From the NCBI RefSeq assembly GCF_029852145.1, contig NC_079975.1, positions 20,031,364-20,095,363 of the forward strand: a stretch of 64,000 nt of DNA. The letters are read 5' to 3'. The translations under genes and the position numbers were made by a program. Shown in pieces: positions 38,200-49,896 of this stretch. Under the pieces are notes generated by a model that did not search any database, was not told the origin of the DNA, and saw only the letters and a program-made list of their open reading frames with translations. Source of the stretch: Microplitis mediator. Lineage: Eukaryota; Arthropoda; Insecta; Hymenoptera; Braconidae. How positions within the stretch are numbered: position 1 is the stretch's first letter; each line of letters opens with the position of its first letter.

Positions 38200-39002
38200 C
38201 ATGATTTTCTCTTCGTCTATATTATTTTCAGTAAAAAATGAATATATAAAATGTATATAAAAAAAAAAAGTTATTATTCTTATTTGAAAATGTACCGATA
38301 TACTTTAAAAATAGACGTATAAAAAAAATCTATCAGCTTAAAAAAAGAAACTTTCGCTTGTATTTTTCTGTCTGGAAAATTTTCCATCCTAAGCCGAGAC
38401 TTTTGAATGTTCTCTCACTATTTCCCAGCTACAACAAGCATCGATAAAAACTCTCAACAGGTTACATTTAGTTTTTCACTCGCTATTTTCCCATATTCGA
38501 CGAATTTAAAGATTAAAATAGTACAATACGATGGAAATAAAATAAAAACACATTCAAACTTTCGAGGATTAAAAATAAAAATTTAAAAAATTACTGAATT
38601 ACCAGCAACCTCATGTATTTTTACTTTTTCTGAAAGTTTAAACTCGTGATTTATGAACAAAAATATTAAACTTTTATACTCTCGGTGGTTATGGGCTTAC
38701 GCCGGGAGGAAAAAAGCTTATCGCAGACTAAAATTTGATAATTGGTGGTCTGTTAGTGTACTCTCATTTTTATAGCCAAGTTAATTAAACCTACATTGTA
38801 AATCTGATAAAGTAGTTTGTTTGAAATATTAACAAATAAAAATAAATATTATAAACACCATAAATCAATTTCTCCTGTGGTTTCGTTCATTTTAAAACTT
38901 AAGATAATCATGAAAAATTGCTTTTATAATTTAATATTTTTAATCCAATTTCAGTAATTTTTTTTTTTAATTTGCATGGAAAATAATATTTTAGGATTGA
39001 TA
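38200..39002. other. Non-coding interval
   Basis: AT-rich DNA between two inverted-repeat elements. No exon, RNA gene or repeat was recognised. Confidence 0.5.
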
Positions 39003-39660
39003 TTAAGGGGAAAGCTGCTCTTAGACACAAAAAGGAAAGAATGTTTTTGTGATTTTTTTTTTCAGAGTACCTTCTTTATTAAAATTCTTAAAATTTGTGA
39101 CATTATTAAGCATCATTCCAAGAATGTTCTGTTAAATTTTCATAAAAAAATATTTAAAAATAAGCCAGTGGTAGTGGGGAGAGACGAGTCACCTCAAAAA
39201 AAAGTCTCCATGCTGTAGGCTGGATAACGCATGACTGCCTCATTTAAAATAAAAGACCAAAAATATTTCTTTAGTACGTAAGTTTATCTTGGATTTGAAC
39301 GAAGGAATAAACAGAATATTCATTTTTGAATTGTTGGTAAAGGTACAATCAAAAAATCCTTCGTTCAGATCTAAAATGAACTTATGTACTAAAGAAATCT
39401 TTTTGGTTTTTTTATTTCAGATGAGGCAGTCATAAGTTATCCTGCCTACGGCATGGAGGCTTTTTTTGAGGTGATTCGTCTCTCCCCGCTACCACTGGCT
39501 TATTTTTCAATATTTTTTTATGAAAATTTAGCAGAACATTCTTGGAATGATGCTTAATAATGTCACAAATTTTAAGAATTTTAATAAAGAAGGTACTCTG
39601 AAAAAAAAATTACAAAAATATTCTCTTTTTTTTGTATCTCAGAGCAGCTTCCCCCCTTAA
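39003..39660. repeat. 658-bp near-perfect palindrome (long hairpin)
   Basis: The left arm (39003-39306) begins TTAAGGGGAAAGCTGCTCTT and the right arm (39357-39660) ends AGAGCAGCTTCCCCCCTTAA. They match throughout, for example GGTACTCTG/CAGAGTACC, CATTCCAAGAATGTTCTG and its mirror, and GGCAGTCAT/ATGACTGCC. The loop is 50 bp. The frame 38976-39218 lies inside one arm and is not a gene. It ends 54 bp from the acidic coding exon at 39714. Confidence 0.92.
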
Positions 39661-39713
39661 TTGAAAAAATTATCTAAAGCAGGTGATGAATAATTAGAAT
39701 AAAAATTAATTAC

Positions 39714-40053
39714 CGAGGGCTTTGCTGTCATCATCTTGATTATTATCTTGTTTATTTTTTTTCCGTCCCCCCTCGGTTTGATTATCATCATCATTGTCAT
39801 CATTATCAGGATCGTAATCATCTTCACCCGAGCCATTATCCGAATCCATCATTGACTCGAGCAACCTCTTAAATTCAACTTGATTTTCCTCTAGCTGTTG
39901 TGGCTGTGATGGCTCTTCAGTAACAATTTCTCTCAGCCCACACTCCAGCATCATCTGCTGGGTATCCTCCTCGTCGATCGACTTTTTACGATCAAAACTC
40001 GTCATACTCTCAGCCAAACTGCTATTACTGCTATCAGAATCCATTATTTTCAT
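39714..40053 (-). CDS. Acidic low-complexity protein or first coding exon, unknown function
   Basis: I do not recognise this protein. The ATG at 40053 is preceded in frame by a TAG stop 12 nt upstream, so the start is credible (a second ATG lies nine bases further in). The 113-residue frame is rich in D, E, S, N and Q, with a run of aspartate and asparagine near residues 78-90 and a basic KKNKQ patch after it, suggesting a disordered nuclear protein. Two readings are possible. Either the frame continues three more codons to TAA at 39706 and is complete (115 residues), or it is spliced at the donor GTAATT at 39713 into exons I cannot find. The composition differs clearly from its non-coding surroundings. 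Confidence 0.5.
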
Positions 40054-42976
40054 TCTATTGTACTATATTATACTTTTTTTATTTTTATTCACCAGATGTA
40101 ACTTTACTCTCAAGATGGAAATTTTATCCTCGAGATGAAAATTGTCTGAAAAAAAAAATATATATGTTATAGAAAATAAGAGCAAGAAAAATTCAATGTT
40201 TAAGTCTTTTTTAATGCTTCTTTTTTTTTCTTTTGCTCTAACACAGGCCAATTGGGTTTAACTTTTACATAGAACAAGCAATTTCACTGAAAAAGAATAT
40301 GAAAGATGGGAACAAAAGAGAGATGATCCGCCTACACGTCATTTTTTTTCGTATCACTAACATTTTTACCTCATAATTCTTTTTCTTATCATTTTTTTTT
40401 TATTTCTAAAATTTTATATATATGTGATATATACATTCATTTACAAATGATAATTTCTTAGATATTTAGAGAAAATGGGGTAAGTTGACTGCACGGGAAT
40501 TTAATTTTTGAAAAAATTTTCCTTGAAAATTTTATTGTTCAGGAGAATTTTTGACACTGATCAGGATATTAGAAAAAAAATCAGACATTGGGGTAATGAG
40601 CTACTAAAAAAAATGAGGATTTTCCACGTAAAATTTCGGAATTTCCTCGATTATAATTGAAAGTCATTCTGATAATAAAATTTTTATTCAAATGATTAAT
40701 TAATGATCCATTTTCGTTAAAATTTATCAATGGTAAATATGGAAACTAAAAAATAAAACAAATTTTTTGAATAGTAGCCAATTCGCGCCGTTTTCCCGAA
40801 ATTCGAAACAACGAACAGTAAGAAGTTTTTTTTCTGTTTAGTGACAACACATTTTGAAAAATGAGAGACGAAATATTTAAACTGTGGTCATAATTGAGAA
40901 AACTGTTTATTTGAAAATAAATATGATGATTTTTCTCTGGGTATGGTAAGAAAAAAAAAAGTTTAAAGAAAGTTGTAGAAAATGTAAAAAATTTTTCGTG
41001 AATAAAAAATGTAAAGAAATAAAAATGACGTATGTTCGGTACGATGGATGTTTTAATACGATAGGTTTAATATGGATCGAATTTCGTATTGGCAGTTTAT
41101 ATATATATGTAGAAATAGGTGGGTACTTTAGCAGGGATTAAAATAATGCGTTTGATGTGTCTTTTGGGTTGTAGAAAATTGAGCAATCCACATTCATATC
41201 AGACTGGTTTACGAGCGCGACAGATTGTGCTCAGTGCCTCAATATTCAGATATTATCTCTCGAGGTTTTTGGTGATAGCGATGGTTTGATGGTACTGGTG
41301 GTTCGGTGCTTCACTGACTGCCGCATTGAATTCTATTCTTCCTGTCACTTGAGAATCCTCGTTCTTTCTTTCGCCTCCCACTGAATTTGCTGACGAGTAA
41401 GAGTCAAATGTCTGTCGAAGGGTTTTCTTCTATCTGTTCATCAGAACTTTTTTTATCTTTTTTTTCATATGTAATTTTGTCTATTGCGGGAAATTGAATT
41501 TCAATGATAATAATATTCAAGGATGCGATAAAAAGTTATCAAGGATTTTTTTAGATTTTTTAATTTCAGAGAATTTCTAAAATTTTATTTTTTTTTAAAT
41601 AAAATTAAGTCATATTTAACTAACTTTTTTTTTAATACAGAATTAATTGCAAAAAAAAATTTTTTGTCCATAGAAAATATTTTAAAAAACTTTAAATCTT
41701 ATTTTTGATTTTCTATTTGAAATAAAATTTAAAAAGTGGTTTAATTATGAGACAAATTTCAGATTTTTATCGGAAAATGGGCTATGAAAATTAATTTTTG
41801 ATAACCGGAAGTATTTAAATATTTTAAAAACAAGAATTGAAAAAAAAAATTTCAAATCTCTTTCGAAAATTTTCTCTTTCCAATCGAACTGACGTTTTAA
41901 TTTTACATCAAAGTGTAAATTCTAAAAAATCTGAGCCACCAAAAATTAAATTTCAATCGCCGGAACTATTAAAAAAAAAAAAACAACTTTACAAGATTTG
42001 ACTTTTAAAAAGTCAATTTCATATAATCCACAGACAATTATGTTGTAACTTTTGTTTGCGCAACTCTCAAGTCCTCAGGAGCAAGAAAAGGACGAATGAA
42101 AAAAGATGAAAATAGATATGACACACGAGGGAAATTAAATATCAGATATTACGAGTAAGAAAGAATGAAAATAAGAATATAATAATAATAAAAAAAAAGA
42201 AAAAATCGGAGAAAAAATAAGACCTTTGGTGTACTATGAGTTTCCCTCTATTTGTTGAGGGGTATAGGCAGGCGTGTCAATGGCGTTTTGATTGATATCC
42301 GATGAAGGGGGAAGTCAATAACTCCAAATATCTCGGTAAATTGTCGAGAAAGAGTAAAAGATGACAATAGCTAGTAGCAACTATGTCTGATCCAATGCGG
42401 ATTTTTCTACTTGTTCCTTCCCATCTATTCCCGTCACTCCATCTACATATCTTATTATTATTATCATCATTTTCGGTCGTATATTTGTACAAATCTCTTA
42501 TCCATATATATTAATATCATACATAGATATAGACATTTATACAAAATGGAATACAGAAGACAGATAGAATAATAGACATTAGACTATTCTATTCTCTCCC
42601 TCGATTTCGATATCAGCATAACTCACCCTGTCTTCTATACCCCACCCCCAGCTCCGTCTCTTTGTCTGCATCACCTTATTCTCAGTCTTGTCTGAACTCA
42701 TCGACGGTTACGCCTAAAATTTTAGCGAACAAAGACCCATAACTTAAACTTACTCAAGTTATTATCTGCCATGATTTTGTGCCTTTAGTTTGTCACATCA
42801 TAGTTTCTTGGCTCCTAGTCTCAAACTTGTATTAAAACTTTTTTTGTTGATAAATTTATTTATATTGTTGTTGTTTACTAATTATATTTACACACCAACA
42901 GTTTTCAATAGTTAGTATATTTAAAAAAAAATAGATGGATGATTAAATTATGAAATTACAGACTCTAAAAATATCA
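40054..42976. other. Non-coding interval upstream of the acidic ORF
   Basis: This lies 5' of the minus-strand acidic frame. It is AT-rich with homopolymer runs. The 41160-41420 and 42590-42720 stretches are less AT-biased and CT-rich, as insect 5' UTRs and promoters often are, but I see no defined element. No coding exon. Confidence 0.45.
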
Positions 42977-43730
42977 CACTGTAAAAAATCGGGAGTGATT
43001 ATGGGTTTTATTTAAATCCGAATTCACTCCGTCACTCGGAGTTTCGGAATTTATTCAAAAAAACCACATACGGAGTCAATAGGGAGTTTGTTTCCCGTGT
43101 AAAAAAAATTTGTTCCAAAAAAGTTCTGCATGTGGAACTTCTAAACATGAGACAGATTAGAACTTTGAATAGAACTTTTTTGGAACGTTAGTAATTTTGA
43201 TTGTAAAAAAAAAGTTTTTAGGAGTAAATTTAGAGTCAAAAAAGGACGTTCTTAGAATTTTTTATGGACGTTTTTTTTGTTCTATAAAAAATTCAAAAGT
43301 AGTGATTTTTTATCTATTTTGGCATGTTTCTAGAACGTCTTTATTCGACAAAAGATGCAGAAATAGTGATTTTGGAATGTTTTGGAATGCCTTTTTTAGT
43401 CCATAAAAAAGTCAAAAGTGATGATTCTAGAACTTTTTTAGAACGTCTATATAAAATTCCAAAAAAGTTCCAAAAACGTCCTATTTTGACTCTAAATTTG
43501 CTCATAAAATCGTTTTTTTTTTACCATCAATATTACTAACGTTCCAAAAAAGTTCCATTCGAAGTTTTAATCTGTCTCATGTTTAGAAGTTCCATATACG
43601 GAACTTTTTTGAAACGAATTTTTTTTACACAGGTTTTCCAGCAGAGTGATTTCGGAGTGAACCGGATTTTATTTATATCCGCTTTCACTCCCGATTTAAT
43701 CCGCGTTCACTCCAAAAATTTTGTACAGTG
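42977..43730. mobile_element. MITE-like element, CACTGTAAAAAATCGGGAGT ends, with nested insertion
   Basis: CACTGTAAAAAATCGGGAGT at the left and GTTCACTCC with TTTTGTACAGTG at the right are mirrored, and internal blocks such as TCCGAATTCACTCC repeat. Removing the 43097-43631 insertion leaves about 220 bp, close to the size of the uninterrupted copy at 52560-52809. No ORF. Confidence 0.85.
43097..43631. mobile_element. Foldback element nested in the 42977-43730 element
   Basis: Long inverted repeats cover most of it. GTGTAAAAAAAATTTGTTCC, GGAACTTCTAAACATGAGAC and TTTTTTGGAACGTTAGTAAT on the left are mirrored by ATTACTAACGTTCCAAAAAA, GTCTCATGTTTAGAAGTTCC and TTTTTTTTACAC on the right. AACGTC/GACGTT and GTTCTAG-type motifs repeat inside. 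The short open frames at 43197-43539 are part of the inverted repeat. Confidence 0.85.
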
Positions 43731-45472
43731 CAGACATAATGAGTCTTTAGATATTTTTTTTTAAATTTTATATAGAGGCAAGATGGACGTCTCTGGACAG
43801 TTTGAATCAGGCAGAATTTTTTGTAAAAAATTTTTACATCTAAAATCAGCCATAAAAATTTAATTATTAATTAAGATAAATTTTATTTTGATAATTAAAT
43901 TAATTAATGTATCAAAAAAAAATGTTTTGGAAACTTTTTTAGGTACAGATAAAAAAAATATTATTGTATTGTTATAGAATAAAATGAATAATTTATCTGG
44001 CGGAATATAACGTAAATACAAAGATGCTAAATAACACATTCTGAATAGCGCGTTAACGGCATTATAGATTAGAGGGTGCGGTTCGCGAGAACAAACATTA
44101 CCTAGCAACCGGTTGTTGCACTGAATTCGGTCTCTTTTCTCAGGGTTGTTTTCATCAAAACACTAACTCACATAGTGAATTTTAAACCCAAACATTCGAT
44201 AGTAAAAGTAAAAGAATAATAACAACAACAATAACAATAAAATACGAGGTTATAACTGTGGAAAATGAATTTTCTGTATTGCGGAAAAAAGTTTTTCCCA
44301 TTGTCGAAATAATAAATATAAAAGTTTTCGCATTTAGGGTGAGTACTTAAGAATTTTAAAACTTTTAATTTTTATAACTCTTTTTACTTATTTTTTTTTT
44401 TTTTTTGTTAATTTTTTTTCCGTAAGAATTTTATTTTTTCGGAGGATAAAGATATTTTGGGTGCGTTAAAATCGCGGGTTATTTATGAGAACGAGACGAT
44501 GAGAGCGGAGTCTCAATGATCGGGCTTACTAGAACTTTGTCTGTTTTTTATTATTTTTATTTTCATTTTTATTTTTATTATACTAGAGGCTTTTATATTT
44601 TTTTTTACCTTGCGGTGATCTTCTTGTAGTATAAAGACCTTGAGTCGAATTTTCTAAGGGGTTAAAACCCCGATGAGGTGCTGAAGGTGCCACGAGTAAG
44701 TTACAAACTGACGTAGCGCCACTTTACAACCTCAATTTGCAAGTCAATTTTATTCAGACAATCGATTTTTATTTTTTAAGTTTTTTTTTTTTAAATACTT
44801 TATTTGAAAATTTTAAATGTGTATCGAATCTCAAAAATTAATAAGGATTCGAAAGTAAATGTTGATAATTCACTTATTTTATAAAGTTTGAATTATTTTG
44901 AAGATTTAAAATATTAAATTTTTATCTCACTTGTGATAAATTACAAAAATTCTTAAAAATGCCACAGCTTAACAACTTATTTGCTTCTAAAAAACTTTCT
45001 CTTAATTTTTCAGTACTTGGAATGTAGACGTCATTAATGAATTTATTAACCGTAACTTTGAATTATCCTGCCTTAAATATCCAATAACTTATAATTATGT
45101 ATATAAAAATTGTAATTTCTCAATTACTATGTAAATAATATTAAAATAAACATAATAGTTAATAAAAGTATTTATTAATTACAAGTAAACTGAAATTACG
45201 TTTTGCTAATTCTGTCTCGTTATTTCTGTTCCTTTCATTAAACTCTTAAAATTAAGTTACCTGTGTAAAAAAAAAGTTCAACATTTCAACAATTTCGAAC
45301 TTTTGTAATACCTCAATATTAATAGAAATACGAATTTGAAAAAATAATAGGATGGAATTGAAAGACGAATTGAAAATTTAATGAAGACGTTTCCAGAAAA
45401 TTTATTTATTTTTGAAATATCAAAAAGTCTCTTATTAATGATCAGAATTTTCAATTTTCAAGAGATTTTACG
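43731..45472. other. Non-coding interval
   Basis: AT-rich. A slightly GC-richer stretch at 44640-44750 (GAGGTGCTGAAGGTGCCACG, ACGTAGCGCCAC) stands out, but has no ORF or recognisable motif. No gene was recognised. Confidence 0.45.
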
Positions 45473-45828
45473 GATACCATCAGGAAAGCCTACTAATGAA
45501 AGTGGCTTAAGAGCAATGTGGCAAAATGTAAACCGGCTAAAAGAGAAAGTGGCCAAGTATTATAGTGGAACTATACGAAATGTACAAATTATCAACCATC
45601 CAACCAATCATTGTGGCTAAATATAAATCGTAACATATCACAAATGTTCTAAATGGAAAAGCGGCAACATATGTAAGTGGCGACTTATATTATAGATACA
45701 CATAAAATTGATTTTATAGTCATCGAGGCACTATATCATAACGGCTAAGTTTCATTTCAACCGTATATCATCGAAATCGATTGTCGGCGGAAAATCACCC
45801 GTCGATATCGTAGATTTGGTAAAAAACA
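45473..45828 (+). repeat. Left arm of a 356-bp inverted repeat pair
   Basis: It begins GATACCATCAGGAAAGCCTA and ends near TAGATTTGGTAAAAAACA. Its reverse complement is present almost throughout at 49541-49896. Inside each arm a GTGGC(T)AAA-like motif recurs every 15-30 bp (AAAGTGGCTTAAG, TGTGGCAAAATG, AGTGGCCAAG, TGTGGCTAAAT, AAAGCGGCAAC). Not coding, although a 79-codon frame crosses it. Confidence 0.88.
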
Positions 45829-45839
45829 TAAACTCAAAA

Positions 45840-46318
<479 letters not shown>

Positions 46319-46870
46319 AAAAAACCAAAACTTACGTAATCTATTCAGACTGTAATAGGTAGAGAATATAGTTAATTACGTCATTAAAAGTTATATTGAA
46401 ATACAAAAATATAAAAAACGGTAAAAATTATCACTTCTAAATTTATAAATTTTTTATAAGTCAAACTATTTAACGAGCATTTTCTAAATTATCGAAAACG
46501 TTATCACTCGAGTATTATTCCTTTCAATCACCTTTTGTTTTTTTTTTTTTATATAGTTCTACCAGTACAGATTAATTAGGTGGGCAATTGAATTCTTTTA
46601 GTTTTAACGGTAAGGTCAGTCATTGCAAGAACGTTTATGCTATCGACTCATTACTATATAGAGTATTATAAATCAATTTATTAATCGCTGTAGGCTTATA
46701 AAAAAATTATCTTATCTATTGACTGACCAGTTACAATTTTATAAAAAAATATGATATAATTTCGTTTGAAACGTCGAAATTTTAATCATAACAAGTTTAG
46801 TGCAGCTGCAAAACAAGCGCTTTAATCGATTGTGGTATTCTTCGTTGATTGGAGAATCATATGAAAAAAA

Positions 46871-47948
46871 ATGAATAGTAAAATTTTTTTTAAAGTTATC
46901 ATAGTACTTGAAATAAACTTTCTAGCCGCTTATAATCTTAGTGATGTTTATGAATATGAGAGACGTATGCAGTGCGCAAGCTATGGATCTAAAGTGAGTA
47001 TGAGTACCAATATTTATAAATATTTTTTTGTTTGCTTCAACTAAACCTTAAGATCCACTATGTGGGTCTTTTATTGGCCACTTTTCAGCCAAGAAAAAAT
47101 TTTATTATATTTTTGGCTTGAAATTATGTTACCTGGCTAATTAATATTGAAAATTTTTTCAAAAAGTGTCACCCTCATTCCTTACAAGCATGCTGTGCAC
47201 CAAATAATATCTGCAAAAAACAAGGATGGGGAGCCCACATAACTACTTATTTTTGCCGTTATTCAGGTATCGTTAACTTAAACTAGATGAGAAATCATAA
47301 ATATCTTAATAATTCGATTGTATAAATTGATTTCGATTTTTACTACAACTTCAGGAAATCTGACAGATCCTTGTCAACGCAATGTCGATTGCTCAGATAT
47401 TAATAATGCCGAATGCTCTGTTAACAAAATATGTGAATGTAAGAATAATTATATTGACGTGGCGGGTCAAATATGTGCGCCTCTTTTGGGTGGATTCTGC
47501 AATATAGATGCTGACTGTGTGCCTACTAATTCTGAATGCATCGATAATAAATGCACATGTCAACTTGCATTTATATCACAATCGATTTATCGATGCATTC
47601 CAAGTAAGTCAAAAAAAAAAAAATTATTATTTTTTGTAATAAGCAATAATCAATAACTATATTAATAAATCACTGATTAATTTTATCATTTAAGCCCCAT
47701 TGGGACTGTCATGTGAAAATACTAGAGATTGTTATCCGAGGGGACATATAATTTGTTCTTCTGATAAAGTATGCTCTTGTAGAGAAAATCATGTCATAAG
47801 AAATGATGCAATATGTGCACCACTTTTAGAAGAATATTGTTGGAATGATGAAAGTTGTGCGCCCAATCATTCTATTTGCGTTAATAATACATGTATATGC
47901 GAACCTAATTACTCTTCATTACTTAAATACATGTGTACACTGAATTAG
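46871..47948 (+). CDS. Secreted cysteine-rich protein with EB-module-like repeats, four exons
   Basis: Exons 46871-46993, 47167-47266, 47355-47603 and 47695-47948 join in phase with GT-AG borders into 241 residues plus stop. Residues 1-20 (KIFFKVIIVLEINFLAA) form a likely signal peptide, so the product should be secreted. After a cysteine cluster (C35, C42, C50, C51, C57, C71) come four modules of the pattern C-x5-C-x7-C-x5-C-x-C-x(about 11)-C, the first at residues 81-115. This spacing resembles EB modules found in extracellular arthropod and nematode proteins. The function is unknown; defence, venom or matrix roles are possible. The ATG at 46861 runs into a stop, so 46871 is the start. The gene sits between the two arms of a 356-bp inverted repeat. 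Confidence 0.82.
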
Positions 47949-47951
47949 TAC

Positions 47952-47957
47952 AATAAA
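47952..47957 (+). terminator. Candidate polyadenylation signal
   Basis: AATAAA four bases after the TAG stop of the cysteine-rich gene. It implies a very short 3' UTR. Confidence 0.55.
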
Positions 47958-48727
47958 TTATATTGAAATTAAAATTTATAACGTAAGTCTAGAACTAATA
48001 CTCGCGATTGGTTCGCGTCGAAATACGATTCGAGGGTAAATTTCTCATTTTCCAATTTTTTTTTTTATGTTCCTAAAAAATGTGTTGCTGCATTATTTTT
48101 TAAATAAGTTTTTTTACACTTCACTGAAACAGTATATTACACACCCAAGACGAAAAATAGGACATTTCAATCAGCATAGGTAATTGCCTACACGGGCCAA
48201 AGGCGATCTTCACCAGAAAGTTTGAATTTTTGCCTCTGTTTATGGGAAGAATGGCGCATGCACTAATTTTAATCATTTGTTTTTTCATAAAAGAAATGAA
48301 CCACTTTCTTCCATCTAAACAAGGCAGGAATTTAAATTTTCGGTGCAGGTACTGTGGAAAATCAAATTACTGATAGTGTTCGAACCAGTCAAAAAAAAAC
48401 ATTAGACCAAAGTTCTTTTTGTGACTTTTTCAAAGTATCCTATTATGCCCCGAGAAATAATATTTACATTGCAATTATTGTAACATGATAACAAGTTCAT
48501 AAGCAATTAGATATTATAAGCAAAAATGAACATCATATAACTTATTTAATATGCACCATTTACTCATTTGATTAACATTGATTACGTAATACACGAGGCG
48601 TTATTATGAATTATGCAGTATCATTTCAATTTATCGCGCGTGTAAGAGCCTTGCACCTTGATAAGTTGTCTGTGTTATCTACCAATCATTGTCTATCTGC
48701 TCTTCAGATTGTGACATTGAAAATATG
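47958..48727. other. Non-coding, contains a dispersed repeat
   Basis: At 48243-48365, GGGAAGAATGGCGCATGCAC, the block around AACCACTTTCTTCCATCTAA, and CAGGAATTTAAATTTTCGGT match 59211-59320 in the protease intron. That makes a dispersed repeat of at least 110 bp, at roughly 75-80 percent identity by eye. No gene. Confidence 0.65.
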
Positions 48728-49147
48728 AAAAAAATCTGGGCGTCGGCAATCGACCCGATATGATAAAGTCTAAAGTTGATCAGATTTTGAAATCATTTGG
48801 TTCAGTTATTTCGAAGATATTTGCAAAAAAACCGTTTTTCACCATTTCTTCCTCCCGCGATAACTCCCGAACAAATTATCCGATTGAGATGGCTAAGGTG
48901 GCAATCGACGCGTTTTGTTAGGTTCTAGAGCTGATTAGATTTTGAAGTCGATCGTATAAGTCGTTTCTGTACAATCAATAAAAAACGAAAAAAAAAAATT
49001 TTTTTCCGTAATTCGCCAATATTTTCGAATCTACTTGATCAAATGATCTGACATTTTCAGAAAAGTTGATGGCCAACAAGCTCTTTCGATTGCCGCCTTA
49101 ACCATCCAAATCGGTTCATTAGTTAAAAAGTTATAAGCCGGTCACAC

Positions 49148-49217
<70 letters not shown>

Positions 49218-49370
49218 CCAGACACTCAGACATCATTCTAAAAATAGTCAGAATAGCTTCCTAGGACCTCAAAACGTCGACATCTGATGAAATTTCGATT
49301 TTCGCAAATCGGGGTGAAAACAATAACGTCGCAATTTTTCGAAAATCGTCGATTTTCTTAGCGGGAAGTT
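48728..49370 (+). repeat. Dispersed element with internal (CA)n, copy c
   Basis: It begins around CTGGGCGTCGGCAATCGACC and ends GCGGGAAGTT. It contains AGATTTTGAAGTCGATCG, AAAAGTTGATGGCCAACAAG, CCATCCAAATCGGTTCATTA and a (CA)n tract at 49160-49216, in the same order as copy b. Same orientation as copy b. No ORF. Confidence 0.82.
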
Positions 49371-49383
49371 AAAAAATTTAAAT

Positions 49384-49530
49384 AATAATTATTAATTTTC
49401 TGTAGACTAAAAAATATTAATGTTAATAATTATTTTGATGAAATTTATTGACATTCGAGGGATATATATGCAATGTAAAATTTTATTTTTTAGTCTACAG
49501 ATAGTTAATAATTATTATTTCAATTTTTTT
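49384..49530. repeat. Small inverted repeat
   Basis: AATTATTAATTTTCTGTAGA followed by CTAAAAAATA is mirrored by TATTTTTTAG followed by TCTACAGATAGTTAATAATT, with a spacer of about 80 bp. It is a stem-loop of MITE size in AT-rich DNA. Confidence 0.7.
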
Positions 49531-49540
49531 AGTTTAATTT

Positions 49541-49896
49541 TGTTTTTTACCAAATCTACGATATCGACGGGTGATTTTCCGCCGACAGTCGATTTCGGTG
49601 ATATACGGTCGAAATAAAACTTAGCCGTAATGATATAGTGCCTCGATGACTATGAAATCAATTGTATGTGTACCTATAATATATGTCGCCACTTTCATAT
49701 GTTGCCGCTTTTCCATTTAGAACATTTGTGATATGTTACGGTTTATATTTAGCCACAATGATTGGTTGGACGATTGATAATTTGTACATTTCGTATAGTT
49801 TCACTACAATACTTGGCCACTTTCTCTTTTAGCCGGTTTACATTTTGCCACATTGCTCTTTAGCCACTTTCATTAATAGGTTTTCCTGATGATACC
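49541..49896 (-). repeat. Right arm of a 356-bp inverted repeat pair
   Basis: It begins TGTTTTTTACCAAATCTACG and ends TTTCCTGATGATACC, the mirror of 45473-45828 with scattered substitutions. Both arms have the same length, and homology stops at the same points on both sides. Confidence 0.88.

Noticed and set aside
38976..39218. 80-codon plus-strand frame
   Set aside because: It lies within one arm of the 658-bp palindrome.
43197..43539. Overlapping frames around 43200-43540
   Set aside because: They are part of the nested foldback element with repeated GTTCTAGAACG-like motifs.
45381..45620. 79-codon plus-strand frame with GKPTNESGLRAMWQNVNRLK
   Set aside because: It crosses into the 356-bp inverted repeat, and the other arm does not preserve the frame.
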